Shown here piece by piece: positions 1 through 7,695 of a stretch of DNA of 35,374 nucleotides. The DNA is from Nanoarchaeota archaeon (GTDB lineage Archaea; EX4484-52; LFW-46). Positions within the stretch are counted from its first letter, which is position 1, and each line of letters opens with the position of its first letter. A model generated the notes under the pieces. It had not been told where the DNA came from. It made no database searches and worked only from the letters and a program-made list of their open reading frames with translations. Location: contig JAHILE010000050.1 of the NCBI GenBank assembly GCA_018897155.1, forward strand, positions 1-35,374, written 5' to 3'. Made by a program: the position numbers and the translations under genes.

Positions 1-198
1 AGTACATGGACAACAGTAGCAAACGGAACTCTTGCTGCCGGTATAACTGTGCCTGCTGGAGGAGACAATACAGTAACAATCACTGGCTCGGCTGCTGGTG
101 CTTCCGGAGAGTGCTTCACAGCTGGCGTGGATTTGACCTATTCCGTAACCGATGGAGTGGATCATGTAATAAGCGGAACAATGAGAGGCAAATATTAA
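1..198 (+). CDS. C-terminus of secreted pilin-like or surface protein (partial)
   Basis: Frame 1 is open from the window edge to TAA at 196-198, giving 65 residues of a truncated protein. The residues are Thr/Gly/Ala/Val rich with alternating beta-strand character (AAGITVPAGGDNTVTITGSA) and end in a short GTMRGKY tail. This composition is typical of the beta-rich C-terminal domains of archaeal type IV pilin-like or surface proteins; the N-terminal class III signal expected for pilins would lie outside the window. A longer-looking ATG-initiated frame at position 6 is rejected because it gives a Cys/Trp/Arg-rich product. The gene is followed directly by a hairpin terminator. Family assignment is inference from composition only. 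Confidence 0.6.
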   Translation, partial: STWTTVANGTLAAGITVPAGGDNTVTITGSAAGASGECFTAGVDLTYSVTDGVDHVISGTMRGKY

Positions 199-215
199 AA
201 TAATAACTAGTTACT

Positions 216-257
216 CGGCGGGATTTTCATTTCCGCCGGGTTTCTTCTTCTTCTTTT
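216..257 (+). terminator. Hairpin plus T-rich terminator
   Basis: CGGCGGGA (216-223) pairs with TTCCGCCG (231-238) around a short loop and is followed by a pyrimidine tract rich in T (241-257). It lies 18 nt after the stop of the partial first gene. The rest of the gap to nmd3 (258-441) shows no gene. Confidence 0.6.
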
Positions 258-441
258 TATTCACATTCGCATATTACGTTTTAAAGCAAATTCATTGCAT
301 GCGCGCGAAATGCTCAAGTAATTCGGTTGGTTCTTAGTCAATAAGTCTCATAAACTTGGTCATATTGTAAAAGAAACATTCTGTTGTTTTTTCAGCAGCT
401 TGCAGTATTCGATAAGTTATAAAGCAATCTCTCTAATAATA

Positions 442-1299
442 ATGATGGTCAAAAAAGTTTCATCTGTTAAAAAGATATCTATTAAAAAGCAAAAAGCTGC
501 AGCAAAGCCGAAGAAATTGCCTGCAAAAGCGCCAAAGCCGGCGAAACAAAAGCAACTGACGCGTTTTTGCCCTTCTTGCGGCACAATAACTGATGAATTA
601 TTTGAAGGATTTTGCAGAAAATGCTTTCTTGAAAATGTCGAGCTCATTCAGGCTGCAAAGCGCATCCAATTCTGTATTTGCTATGACTGCGGAAGGGCGC
701 GCCTGAACAAATTCTGGCAGTCTTTCGGAAGCAAGAACGAGCTTGTGCGCAATATGGTCACGCGGCATTCACGCGCATTAAGGGGTGCTGAGTTGGATAT
801 ACGTTATGATGACTTCACAATCAAAGGAAAAACAGAAGTTCCAGTAACTTTAACTGCAGAATATGAAAGCAATTCAAAGAAGATTACTAAGTCAAAGGAA
901 ATGCTTTTAGTTATACTCCCTGAAATTTGTCCTGATTGTTCAAGGCTTCGTGGCGGATATTATGAAGGGATAATGCAGCTTCGCGGCAAAAATCAGGAAA
1001 AAATGCAAGCCCATATAGAAAAAGCTTTCAGCAAATTTGATAAATCGGAATCAAATGCTTTTATTTCAAAAATTGAGCGGCTCAGCGAAGGCATTGACAT
1101 ATACATAGGTTCAAGAACAGCTGGCTTGAAAGTTTCATCTGAGATAAGGAAGATTTATAATGTTGATTGCACAATTACTAACAAGATTCACGGAATGCGC
1201 CAGGGCAAAGAGATACGCCGAACAACTATTTTGCTGCGGGGTATTGAGCCAAGAAACAGGCCCGAAATTGGTGAGTCAAGCGACGAGGGTGTGATTTGA
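442..1299 (+). CDS. nmd3: Archaeal Nmd3-like ribosome biogenesis protein
   Basis: Archaeal homologue of NMD3, which in eukaryotes escorts the large ribosomal subunit out of the nucleus. The archaeal role is presumed to be late 50S maturation or quality control. Zinc-binding cysteine pairs are visible in order: FCPSCG, FCRKC, FCICYDCGR and, further on, ICPDCSRL, as in the treble-clef N-terminal half of the family. The N-terminus is a Lys/Ala/Pro-rich tail of about 35 residues. ATG 442 (or the adjacent ATG 445) is preferred over TTG 400, which would add 14 unconvincing residues. The stop codon shares its last A with the start of the aIF1A gene, so the two genes are probably translationally coupled. 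Confidence 0.88.
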   Translation: MMVKKVSSVKKISIKKQKAAAKPKKLPAKAPKPAKQKQLTRFCPSCGTITDELFEGFCRKCFLENVELIQAAKRIQFCICYDCGRARLNKFWQSFGSKNELVRNMVTRHSRALRGAELDIRYDDFTIKGKTEVPVTLTAEYESNSKKITKSKEMLLVILPEICPDCSRLRGGYYEGIMQLRGKNQEKMQAHIEKAFSKFDKSESNAFISKIERLSEGIDIYIGSRTAGLKVSSEIRKIYNVDCTITNKIHGMRQGKEIRRTTILLRGIEPRNRPEIGESSDEGVI

Positions 1300-1652
1300 T
1301 GATTAAACGAAAAGAGGAGACCGAAGGGCAATTTGAATCAATGGAGGGTCAGGAAGACGCAGCAGGCGTGACTATGCGCGTTCGAACTCCGCGCCCGGGC
1401 CAGCTTTTGGGAATTGTCGAGTCACGTCTTGGTTTTGGCAAGATGAATATTATTTGTTCTGACAGAAAGGCGCGCATTTGCCGCGTCCCGGGAAAATACC
1501 GCCAGCATCTATGGGTCAAAGAAGGCGAAATAGTTTTAGTTGAGCCGTGGCAGTTTGAGGGCGACAAGAAAGGAGATATAATCTACAAGTACCGAAAAGC
1601 GCAAGCTTCGTGGCTGCATGAGCACGGGTATCTGAAGAATTTAGGAGTTTGA
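1299..1652 (+). CDS. eif1A: Translation initiation factor aIF1A
   Basis: 117-residue OB-fold factor that binds the ribosomal A site of the small subunit during initiation. Diagnostic family features are visible: a VRTPRPGQLLGIVESRLG entry strand, a CSDRKARICRVPGKYR core, the LWVKEGEIVLVEPWQF segment and a C-terminal helix around ASWLHEHGYL. The length is normal for the archaeal family, with an acidic N-terminal tail. The start ATG overlaps the nmd3 stop by one base. Pairing with nmd3 makes a small translation/ribosome operon. Confidence 0.93.
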   Translation: MIKRKEETEGQFESMEGQEDAAGVTMRVRTPRPGQLLGIVESRLGFGKMNIICSDRKARICRVPGKYRQHLWVKEGEIVLVEPWQFEGDKKGDIIYKYRKAQASWLHEHGYLKNLGV

Positions 1653-1661
1653 GGAGTTTTA

Positions 1662-2906
1662 ATGAATGGCGGAGCGCATTACGTTCTTGTAATATTGGTG
1701 ATTCTCGGCGCATTACTTTTCCTGAAATACAATACAGATATAACTATTTCTGCTGAAAAAGACAACGTAAGCGAATTAATAACCGCGGATATATCGGATA
1801 ATTGGAACTCGTATTCTAACAATGAAGTCGGCATTACGTTCAGATACCCCAAAACCTGGGAAATAACACAAGATTATTTTTATACAACTGCCGCAGGAAG
1901 TCGAGCAAAAAGACCTACAATCATTTTGCAGAAAATCGGCGATAACCAATCAAATAATTGGATTTTGATAAATCCGCGGCAATTTATGTGCGAAAATGGA
2001 ATGTGTGTTGGCAGTAAAAATACCGCTGATGAAGTCGCCACACATAGTAAAAATAAGGATATTTTGGATTTACTTAATACTATTGTTTCTGAATTGAAGC
2101 AAAATACAACTCGGAATAAAGTATATTCTGATAAGGAGGGCCACCTTACATTTGAGTACCCGCAATATTGGGAAATAATCGAATCGCAACATCGCAGGAC
2201 TGCTGACGGAAGAATTTCAATAAGCAATGAAGTCACACTCCAAAAAATCGGCAACAATGAAATAAACAATCTGATTTTTATAAATCCCAATCCTCAATTC
2301 AGATGCGAATTGGGCACTTGTATTCTTAGTGCAGATTCATACAATGACGGAGTAGCCACTTACAGCAAAAACAAAGAAGTTCTCAATATGCTCGGAAATA
2401 TTGCTTCTGAACTGAAAGCAAAAAATACCAAAAATTATACTGGGCAGTTTTATCGCGATTTGGAGTATAATATAGAATTAATATTTCCCGATGGATGGTA
2501 TCTTTCCAAACACCAGTGGCTTTCTAAAACATTGCCAAATCCATGTTCACTATCTTTCCTTGACGTTGATTTTAACAGCACTACTTGCAGCACATTTACG
2601 TACTGGGAAAATGACGAATGCAAAATCACGATTTCCAGTATCTCCGCAGAAGATTACAATAATTTTGTCAACAAAGAATATTTAAATGAAGTGATTTTAG
2701 GAAAAGAAAAGGCGTATATGCGAGACGGCGCGTTTGGTGCAGGTCCATTCTATGCAATAAATGCGAGTAACAGATACTTCATTATTTACGGAGAATGGCC
2801 GTTCAAATCGGCTCATTACACAACTAATCCGGAAAATCCGCCGGTTCCAACATGCCCTTATGATTTTGATGGATTTAAACCCTTTGAATTCAGGTTTATT
2901 GATTGA
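1662..2906 (+). CDS. Membrane-anchored extracellular protein with tandem repeats
   Basis: 414 residues. A hydrophobic segment at residues 7-23 suggests an N-terminal anchor or uncleaved signal. Two tandem copies of about 95-100 residues follow (roughly 51-147 and 155-253), each starting YSxxEGxxTFxYPxxWEI-like, carrying an LQKIGxNxxNN core, a Cys-x4-Cys pair (C110/C115 and C215/C220) and a VATxSKNKxxL-SEL end. A third, more divergent copy (FPDGWY...) follows with other cysteines. The YPxxWE pattern resembles PsbP-like lipoprotein domains in bacteria and archaea, but I cannot confirm that family. It starts 9 nt after aIF1A. Its last 11 bases overlap the convergent primase gene. Confidence 0.75.
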   Translation: MNGGAHYVLVILVILGALLFLKYNTDITISAEKDNVSELITADISDNWNSYSNNEVGITFRYPKTWEITQDYFYTTAAGSRAKRPTIILQKIGDNQSNNWILINPRQFMCENGMCVGSKNTADEVATHSKNKDILDLLNTIVSELKQNTTRNKVYSDKEGHLTFEYPQYWEIIESQHRRTADGRISISNEVTLQKIGNNEINNLIFINPNPQFRCELGTCILSADSYNDGVATYSKNKEVLNMLGNIASELKAKNTKNYTGQFYRDLEYNIELIFPDGWYLSKHQWLSKTLPNPCSLSFLDVDFNSTTCSTFTYWENDECKITISSISAEDYNNFVNKEYLNEVILGKEKAYMRDGAFGAGPFYAINASNRYFIIYGEWPFKSAHYTTNPENPPVPTCPYDFDGFKPFEFRFID

Positions 2907-4371
2907 GCGGCGCGGTCGTACTATTTGTTGTTTTCTTTTTTTTATCTTTGTTTTTTTCATCTTTTTCCTTTTTTGTCTTTTTCAGATACTTGTCAAGCAT
3001 ACTCTTTCGGATTCCATAACTAACGGGGTTCTTGATGTTGTGGCAAATTCCGTCGGGTATGCACACTTTGATATCCTTGTAATATCCCGCGTTGTCGCAG
3101 TTTGGCGGAAGCTTAACCTGCTCCGGAGTTTCATGCGTTTTTGCGTATTCCAGCTGGCCGCGCCAGTATGCTTCGGAAAGCTGCTCCGGATTTTTCTCAT
3201 TCCATTCCGCAAGCTTCTGCTCAATTTCATCCCACGAATATCCTGAAACTTTCAGAAAATTTATCAGCATAAATACAGAGCGTTTTCTTCCGTCAAGAAG
3301 ACCGCCAAGGATTTTTTTCACGCATGGCGGGAAATTCTCTTCCGGCACTTTGATGCCTTTTGCGGAAAATGGCTTGATTTCCCTTGACGCTCCGGAGCGC
3401 ATCATTTCCTCAAGCTCTGCTTGCGATGCGCCTGGTCTTGAATCCGAAACAATAATGCCGTCTTCATAAATCGCGCGCATCAAACCCTCTTTTTTCTCGT
3501 CGCGCTTGAATTTCAGAGTGGCTGCTTTCGGTTTCATTTCAATAGCGAAATCAAGCGCATTTTTAACAAGCGTTTCACACTCATTTTCCTCGAATTTTCC
3601 AAGAAATACGGCGTCTCCTTGCACATTTTCCGGCTTTGCTTCAAGGGGTGAGAATTCCATTATGCGCGCTGCATCAAACGGCAGGCTGACATTCCAGGTC
3701 TTGTCGTTGAACGAATAAGGCATTCTGAAAAGGTGGCGCACAGACCAGTTCTGTTCAACATCAAGGACGTTGTACGGATTAAGCGCGCCATTCTCTTCTT
3801 TCATGCGTTCTTCAAGTGCTGAATCAAGAGCAGTCAGCTTTTTCGCAAGCTCCTGCCTTATTTTTTCAGAGAGATAGAATGCGATTTTTTGCGGAAGATC
3901 CGGAAACATTTTTGAGATGGGATTCATATTCACTTCTTTTGGAAATCCGCCGGATGCAATGCCGAGATGAAACCCGCGCCTTCCCGAGAATTTTATCGAG
4001 ATGTTTTTCACGCCGCTATGGCGCATCTCATCAATCAAAAGCTTTGCAGTGATTCGCGCAGCATCAATCCCTGCATCAGAATCGATGTCAAGCACAAGGT
4101 CCCAGCCGGTGCGTAATTTATCAAGGTCTGCGCGTTTCAAATCATTAGAAAGCATCTGCGGATTCTTCCAGTGCTCGACAGAGCAGTGAAAAGCAATCGC
4201 GCTGTTTTTGACAAAATGCGTGATGTCTCCCGGAAACTGCACCGAATTCGGGCGTGAGCCGTAAAAACCTCCAAGAAAAACCGGAACGATTTCGCGGCCC
4301 TTACACATCTCGAAAATGCGCTTTGCGATTTCAGGGCGCGAGTAGTATGCTTTGATGTCGGAGGGGTTCAT
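2896..4371 (-). CDS. priS-priL: Single-chain DNA primase, PriS fused to PriL C-terminal domain
   Basis: Archaeo-eukaryotic primase that makes primers for replication. The N-terminal part (about 1-300) is a PriS-type catalytic domain: the metal-binding Asp pair lies in VLDID (D95, D97) and the nucleotide-binding SGRRGFHL is at 129-136. The C-terminal part (about 335-460) looks like the PriL iron-sulfur domain with four candidate cluster cysteines: C350 (FPPC), C425 (PPNC), C437 (KVC) and C443 (GIC). In most archaea these are two polypeptides. A monomeric primase is known in Nanoarchaeum, so the fusion fits a DPANN host. A Lys-rich tail (about 465-480) ends the protein. A TATA-like box (4391-4400) lies about 20 nt before ATG. 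Confidence 0.87.
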   Translation of the reverse strand: MNPSDIKAYYSRPEIAKRIFEMCKGREIVPVFLGGFYGSRPNSVQFPGDITHFVKNSAIAFHCSVEHWKNPQMLSNDLKRADLDKLRTGWDLVLDIDSDAGIDAARITAKLLIDEMRHSGVKNISIKFSGRRGFHLGIASGGFPKEVNMNPISKMFPDLPQKIAFYLSEKIRQELAKKLTALDSALEERMKEENGALNPYNVLDVEQNWSVRHLFRMPYSFNDKTWNVSLPFDAARIMEFSPLEAKPENVQGDAVFLGKFEENECETLVKNALDFAIEMKPKAATLKFKRDEKKEGLMRAIYEDGIIVSDSRPGASQAELEEMMRSGASREIKPFSAKGIKVPEENFPPCVKKILGGLLDGRKRSVFMLINFLKVSGYSWDEIEQKLAEWNEKNPEQLSEAYWRGQLEYAKTHETPEQVKLPPNCDNAGYYKDIKVCIPDGICHNIKNPVSYGIRKSMLDKYLKKTKKEKDEKNKDKKKKTTNSTTAPLNQ

Positions 4372-4594
4372 GGACCTTCTTAAATCTGGAATTTTTTAAA
4401 GCGTTGCGGTACGCTTAGAATCTTATGATTTGATACGTTTAAGCAAAGTTTGATGAGTTACGAAGTTGCAAGCTTGCCTAGTGTTTTTGATATTATATTC
4501 ATTACATCACAATGGTAACTATTTAAAGAATACGCATCACAATAATTTGTAGGTATCCCAACGACAAACAAATACGCAATTAATTGGTGAAATA
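4372..4594. promoter_or_regulatory. Divergent promoter region, primase and methyltransferase
   Basis: On the minus strand, TTTAAAAAAT at 4391-4400 is a TATA-like box placed for a nearly leaderless primase mRNA. On the plus strand, ATTTAAAG at 4521-4528 could serve the methyltransferase, with a GGTGA Shine-Dalgarno at 4586-4590, 4 nt before its ATG. No other structure was seen. Confidence 0.45.
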
Positions 4595-5338
4595 ATGACT
4601 TTATCTGATATTGTGACTCAACATTTTAATGGACTTGCAATTAACTATGATGAATATTCACATAAAAGAAATCGCTATCTTCTTGCACAAGAAGACATTA
4701 TTGTAAAAAAGCTAATGGATGAAATTTCTGAGCCGTTTGTTATTGATTGCGGTTGTGGCACAGGTACTAGAGGTATGAGAATAAAAGAACGGTTGGATGG
4801 CGCTCGTTTTCTGGGTTATGATTTAAGCGAGGAAATGGTAAAACTAGCGGCACAAAAGGAGTATGAGTCCGTTGTTTGTGCTTCATTGAATTCGCCGCCA
4901 TTTGAAAATGTAGAATTTGACGCTGCATTGTGTCTATTCTCAGTTTTTTCATATCTTACTTCAAAAGAAGACCGAAGATCTGCAATAAAAGGCTTTTATG
5001 ATCGATTGAAGAGTGATGGTTTATTGTTTATCGATGTAACGAACAGAAGCCATATGGGTGAAGGTCTTTCATTCAAGAAATCCATGCTACAAATTGCCCG
5101 AGAGTTAATGTATTCGATGTTAAATCCTAAACTATCCTATGGAGATGTGTTATTTAAATCTTCGGTAAACGGGGAATTATTGGATGGCTATTTCCATACA
5201 ATGAATGATTCGGAGTTTAAGAAATTGTCAAAAAATCATTTTAAGATAGAAGATAAGTTTATTATCGGATACGACAGTGGTGCTTTAAAGGATAGTGAAT
5301 CCGAGGGTAACTTTTTCTATGTCTGTAGAAAATTATAG
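4595..5338 (+). CDS. SAM-dependent class I methyltransferase
   Basis: 247 residues with a class I methyltransferase core. Motif I is VIDCGCGTGTRG (residues 49-60), followed by the acidic ribose-binding position in LGYDLSEEMV, then SLNSPPFENVEFDAALCLFS for motifs II/III and SDGLLFIDVTNRS for the next strand. The substrate cannot be read from the sequence; small-molecule methyltransferases of the UbiE/CmoB-like group are a possibility. It stands alone between divergent and convergent neighbours and is visibly more AT-rich than the primase gene beside it, which may point to acquisition. Confidence 0.82.
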   Translation: MTLSDIVTQHFNGLAINYDEYSHKRNRYLLAQEDIIVKKLMDEISEPFVIDCGCGTGTRGMRIKERLDGARFLGYDLSEEMVKLAAQKEYESVVCASLNSPPFENVEFDAALCLFSVFSYLTSKEDRRSAIKGFYDRLKSDGLLFIDVTNRSHMGEGLSFKKSMLQIARELMYSMLNPKLSYGDVLFKSSVNGELLDGYFHTMNDSEFKKLSKNHFKIEDKFIIGYDSGALKDSESEGNFFYVCRKL

Positions 5339-5365
5339 GGCGAGCGGATTAGTAGCAACAAGCTA

Positions 5366-5767
5366 TTATAATCCCATCCCTTCATCAATTTCTTTCGCAA
5401 TGCGCCGCATGCGCGCAATCATCCTCAGCATGTCCAACTCCATTTCTTCGATTGTGTCCTCGACATTGCGCATGCGCAGTTCATATCCTTGATCGGTTTT
5501 TACGATAATGCCGGACTGTTGATATCTGTCCATATGGTGAATTGCAGTGCTGCGCGCGATTTTTGCTTTCTCTGCAATGTCATCGCTTGACAGAGCCATA
5601 TCTTTGTGCGCTGCCTGAAGCATTATTTCGAATATGCGCATCGCGGTCTTGTTCTTGTCGCGCTTGTTGGCAAAGCCGAAAGATTCGCAGAGCCACTCGA
5701 TTTCATTCTCCACATTTTCTTCTCGCGGCTGTTTTATTTCTTTTATTATTATGAATTTTGTGACCAT
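5366..5767 (-). CDS. Winged helix-turn-helix transcriptional regulator
   Basis: 133 residues. A helix-turn-helix is apparent around residues 50-85 (ALSSDDIAEKAKIARSTAIH), followed by a wing-like strand pair (GIIVKTDQGYELR) and a C-terminal amphipathic helix rich in Glu and Met/Arg that could dimerise. This arrangement matches ArsR/MarR-like winged-helix regulators with no metal site evident. A TATA box (GGTATATAAAG, 5789-5799) lies just upstream, and a perfect 19-bp palindrome sits about 20 bp beyond it, which suggests autoregulation. The neighbour in the other direction leads to grpE, so a heat-shock role is possible but unproven. Confidence 0.75.
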   Translation of the reverse strand: MVTKFIIIKEIKQPREENVENEIEWLCESFGFANKRDKNKTAMRIFEIMLQAAHKDMALSSDDIAEKAKIARSTAIHHMDRYQQSGIIVKTDQGYELRMRNVEDTIEEMELDMLRMIARMRRIAKEIDEGMGL

Positions 5768-5818
5768 ATGAACATACTTGCACCGAAAGGTATATAAAGA
5801 TTTACAACTTATAGACTA

Positions 5819-5837
5819 TGTCGATAAGTTATCGACA
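5819..5837. promoter_or_regulatory. 19-bp perfect palindrome, candidate operator
   Basis: TGTCGATAAGTTATCGACA has 9-bp arms around one central base. It lies 20 bp upstream of the TATA box of the winged-helix gene. Two further GTCGA-type half sites follow as a wide inverted pair: TTCGACAC at 5851-5858 and GTGTCGAA at 5909-5916. The cluster sits between the regulator and the small plus-strand ORF and could control both. Confidence 0.6.
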
Positions 5838-5938
5838 GAAGTTATAATTGTTCGACACGGACGAAAGTTATTTTATGATGTTGCTTTGTCTTATGGACAT
5901 ATCGTTCTGTGTCGAATGTACGCGGCAAGAACCTTGAA

Positions 5939-6112
5939 ATGTTAAATACAGTGAAAAATCCATTAATTATTGGTGAGTTAATGCTGGAAACAAGCAAAGA
6001 TGTGCAAACAGAAATGAAAAAGCTCGAGGAAGAGATGAATGCGGTATTGCGCGGAATGTGCTGTACAAGCCCGCCGCTTTTGCTTTCGCGCGATTTAAAA
6101 GCCGCTATGTGA
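5939..6112 (+). CDS. Small hypothetical protein
   Basis: 57 residues from ATG 5939; a GTG at 5909 would add 10 residues but falls inside the candidate operator half-site GTGTCGAA. The predicted product has a Lys/Glu-rich helical middle (TSKDVQTEMKKLEEEMNAVL) and a C-terminal RGMCCTSPPLLL segment with two adjacent cysteines. I do not recognise it. It lies between the regulator and grpE on the same strand as grpE, so it may share control with the chaperone gene. Coding status is uncertain because the ORF is short. Confidence 0.4.
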   Translation: MLNTVKNPLIIGELMLETSKDVQTEMKKLEEEMNAVLRGMCCTSPPLLLSRDLKAAM

Positions 6113-6175
6113 TGCAGTGTTTAATTTATTCATGTTTTTTATAGTTTAGGAACCAATCAATAATTGGCGATGAGA

Positions 6176-6790
6176 ATGGCTGACGAAAAAAAAGCAAAGG
6201 ATGAAGCGCCAAAAAAGGAAGATCATGAAAATCCTGCGGATTTTCAAGCTGTTTCAACGCCTTCGGCGATTGAAAGTAAATCAGAGGCTGCAAAAAGCGT
6301 GAAACAGGAAAAGCCTCAAATGAATGAAGTTGACCTGCTTAAGTGCGAGCTTGCAGAAAAAACAAAGCTTGCCGGCGAAAATCTCAATCGGCTAAAATAT
6401 TTGCAGGCCGAATTTGACAACTTCAGAAAGCGCGAGGCTGCCGACCGCAAAGATTTCATGAAGTTTGCAAACCACGAACTGATTGCCGCGCTGCTCAATA
6501 TTGTTGATGATTTTGAGCGCGCAATTGCAGCGGCAAAAGACGAAAAAGACAAATGCGCGCTCCAGATGGTGCACAAGCGCTTTGTAAAAGTCCTTGAAGA
6601 GCACGGCGTAAAACCGATTGACGCGCTCGGCAAAAAGTTCGACGCGCATATGCACGAAGCGTTCCTTTCAGAAGAATCGGATAAAGAAGAAGGCATAGTG
6701 CTTGAAGAACTGCAGAAAGGATACATGCTTTTCGACCGCGTAATTCGGCACAGCAAGGTGAAGGTTGCGAGGAATAAAGAGAAAGAATAA
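6176..6790 (+). CDS. grpE: Nucleotide exchange factor GrpE
   Basis: Promotes ADP release from DnaK. After a Lys/Glu-rich N-terminal tail of about 50 residues comes the long coiled-coil region (NRLKYLQAEFDNFRKREAAD) and the conserved core LLNIVDDFERAI. The beta-domain follows with HGVKPIDALGKKFDAHMHEA and the end signature VLEELQKGYMLFDRVIRHSKVKV. The length is normal. ATG 6176 gives MADEKK; ATG 6170 and TTG 6164 are alternatives. A TATA-like stretch (TTTTTTATAG, about 6135-6145) is upstream. dnaK lies 2.4 kb downstream rather than adjacent. GrpE/DnaK in archaea are generally considered bacterial in origin. Confidence 0.95.
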   Translation: MADEKKAKDEAPKKEDHENPADFQAVSTPSAIESKSEAAKSVKQEKPQMNEVDLLKCELAEKTKLAGENLNRLKYLQAEFDNFRKREAADRKDFMKFANHELIAALLNIVDDFERAIAAAKDEKDKCALQMVHKRFVKVLEEHGVKPIDALGKKFDAHMHEAFLSEESDKEEGIVLEELQKGYMLFDRVIRHSKVKVARNKEKE

Positions 6791-6834
6791 TCAGCGAATG
6801 TAGAATAAACTAAAGTGATTAAAAAGGCGAAATT

Positions 6835-7449
6835 ATGGACATCAAAGATATAGAAACACTATTAAACACGTTCAAAACGTTCAAGTGGAATACTTTACGG
6901 AAAATGTACGGTAATTCCCATAGTTCAATAATCGGATTTATATCAACTGAATGGATTAATAGTTCTGATGGTAATTCTATTTTGGATGGGGCACCATCGT
7001 CAAAGTCAAAGACGGATAATAAACGAAAAAATGCGGACATATTGCTGTGTAAAGGAGATAAACCATTCATTCCCGTTGAAGTAGAAACAAATGTCTCAAA
7101 ATATAGGGATAAATTAGAATCGCTAGGTATGTATCTGGACGATAAAAAGAATTTTGATGGTGCAAGATTTGGATTAATGATAATGTTAAACTTCTGTAAA
7201 AATAAGGCGACTGGTGAATTATATAAGCATAATTGGAACAAGATAAAGGAGGATATTGTGAAAAATAAAAAACATAACATCGTTTTAGTTTCTATAGAAA
7301 AAGAGAATAAGAAGAAACAGCTTACAGATTCAACTTTGGATAATTTGAGAGAACGCAATAATTACTATCCTTGGGACATTGTAGAAGTTAAGTATTGGAT
7401 TTATTATGATAATAAAGAACTTGAAGGAGATTTTATTGAAAAGAAATAA
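6835..7449 (+). CDS. Hypothetical protein, possible nuclease-like fold
   Basis: 204 residues, not recognised with certainty. A segment at residues 66-90 (ADILLCKGDKPFIPVEVET) has an Asp (D68) on one strand and E82-x-E84 on the next, an arrangement like the core of PD-(D/E)xK nucleases, although the final Lys is replaced by Glu. The rest is Lys/Asn-rich, with an aromatic end (YYPWDIVEVKYWIYY). The base composition is strikingly AT-rich compared with grpE and dnaK on either side. It sits exactly between them, which suggests later insertion. Confidence 0.6.
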   Translation: MDIKDIETLLNTFKTFKWNTLRKMYGNSHSSIIGFISTEWINSSDGNSILDGAPSSKSKTDNKRKNADILLCKGDKPFIPVEVETNVSKYRDKLESLGMYLDDKKNFDGARFGLMIMLNFCKNKATGELYKHNWNKIKEDIVKNKKHNIVLVSIEKENKKKQLTDSTLDNLRERNNYYPWDIVEVKYWIYYDNKELEGDFIEKK

Positions 7450-7469
7450 TTAATGTTATGGTGAATAGT

Positions 7470-7496
7470 ATGCCATCCGAAAAAATAATCGGTTAA
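7470..7496 (+). pseudogene. Possible relic of a dnaK 5' end
   Basis: The eight codons M-P-S-E-K-I-I-G followed by TAA match seven of the first eight residues of the intact DnaK at 9169 (M-A-S-E-K-I-I-G). The preceding bases (ATGTTATGGTGAATAGT) also resemble those before dnaK (ATGTTGATGTGATATATT). It lies between grpE and dnaK, where a dnaK start would be expected in an ancestral grpE-dnaK operon. The match is short, so chance cannot be excluded. Confidence 0.35.
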
Positions 7497-7512
7497 TCTT
7501 TGAGTTGATGTC

Positions 7513-7695
7513 ATGCCGCGCGAAATCTGCAATATCATGAAACCTTCTAAAAATTGCGAAGGTTTCAAGCTTTTGAAGCTGAAAAAGAATAATGATTTGC
7601 GCGGCTTCAAAATGAAAAACTTTTCGGTAATCTGTGACAAAAAATTTATGCGGGCAATAGATGATTTTTATGAAAACGTTGATAAAAAACGATAA
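7513..7695 (+). CDS. Small basic ORF containing a hairpin-GCTT unit
   Basis: 60 codons from ATG 7513, overlapping the start of the MNT gene by about 26 bases. The product is Lys/Phe rich. Its middle (residues about 10-25) is the translation of a hairpin (GAAACCTTC 7539-7547 with GAAGGTTTC 7558-7566) followed by AAGCTT, like the units in the rRNA operon. The C-terminal part (NFSVICDKKFMRAIDDFYENVDKK) reads like ordinary protein. It may be a small upstream partner of the MNT/HEPN pair or a non-coding leader. Not recognised. Confidence 0.35.
   Translation: MPREICNIMKPSKNCEGFKLLKLKKNNDLRGFKMKNFSVICDKKFMRAIDDFYENVDKKR

Noticed and set aside
6316-6756. 146-codon minus-strand ORF opposite grpE, and similar long frames opposite dnaK, purL and dph2
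   Set aside because: Serine/phenylalanine-rich antisense shadows of well-supported genes.
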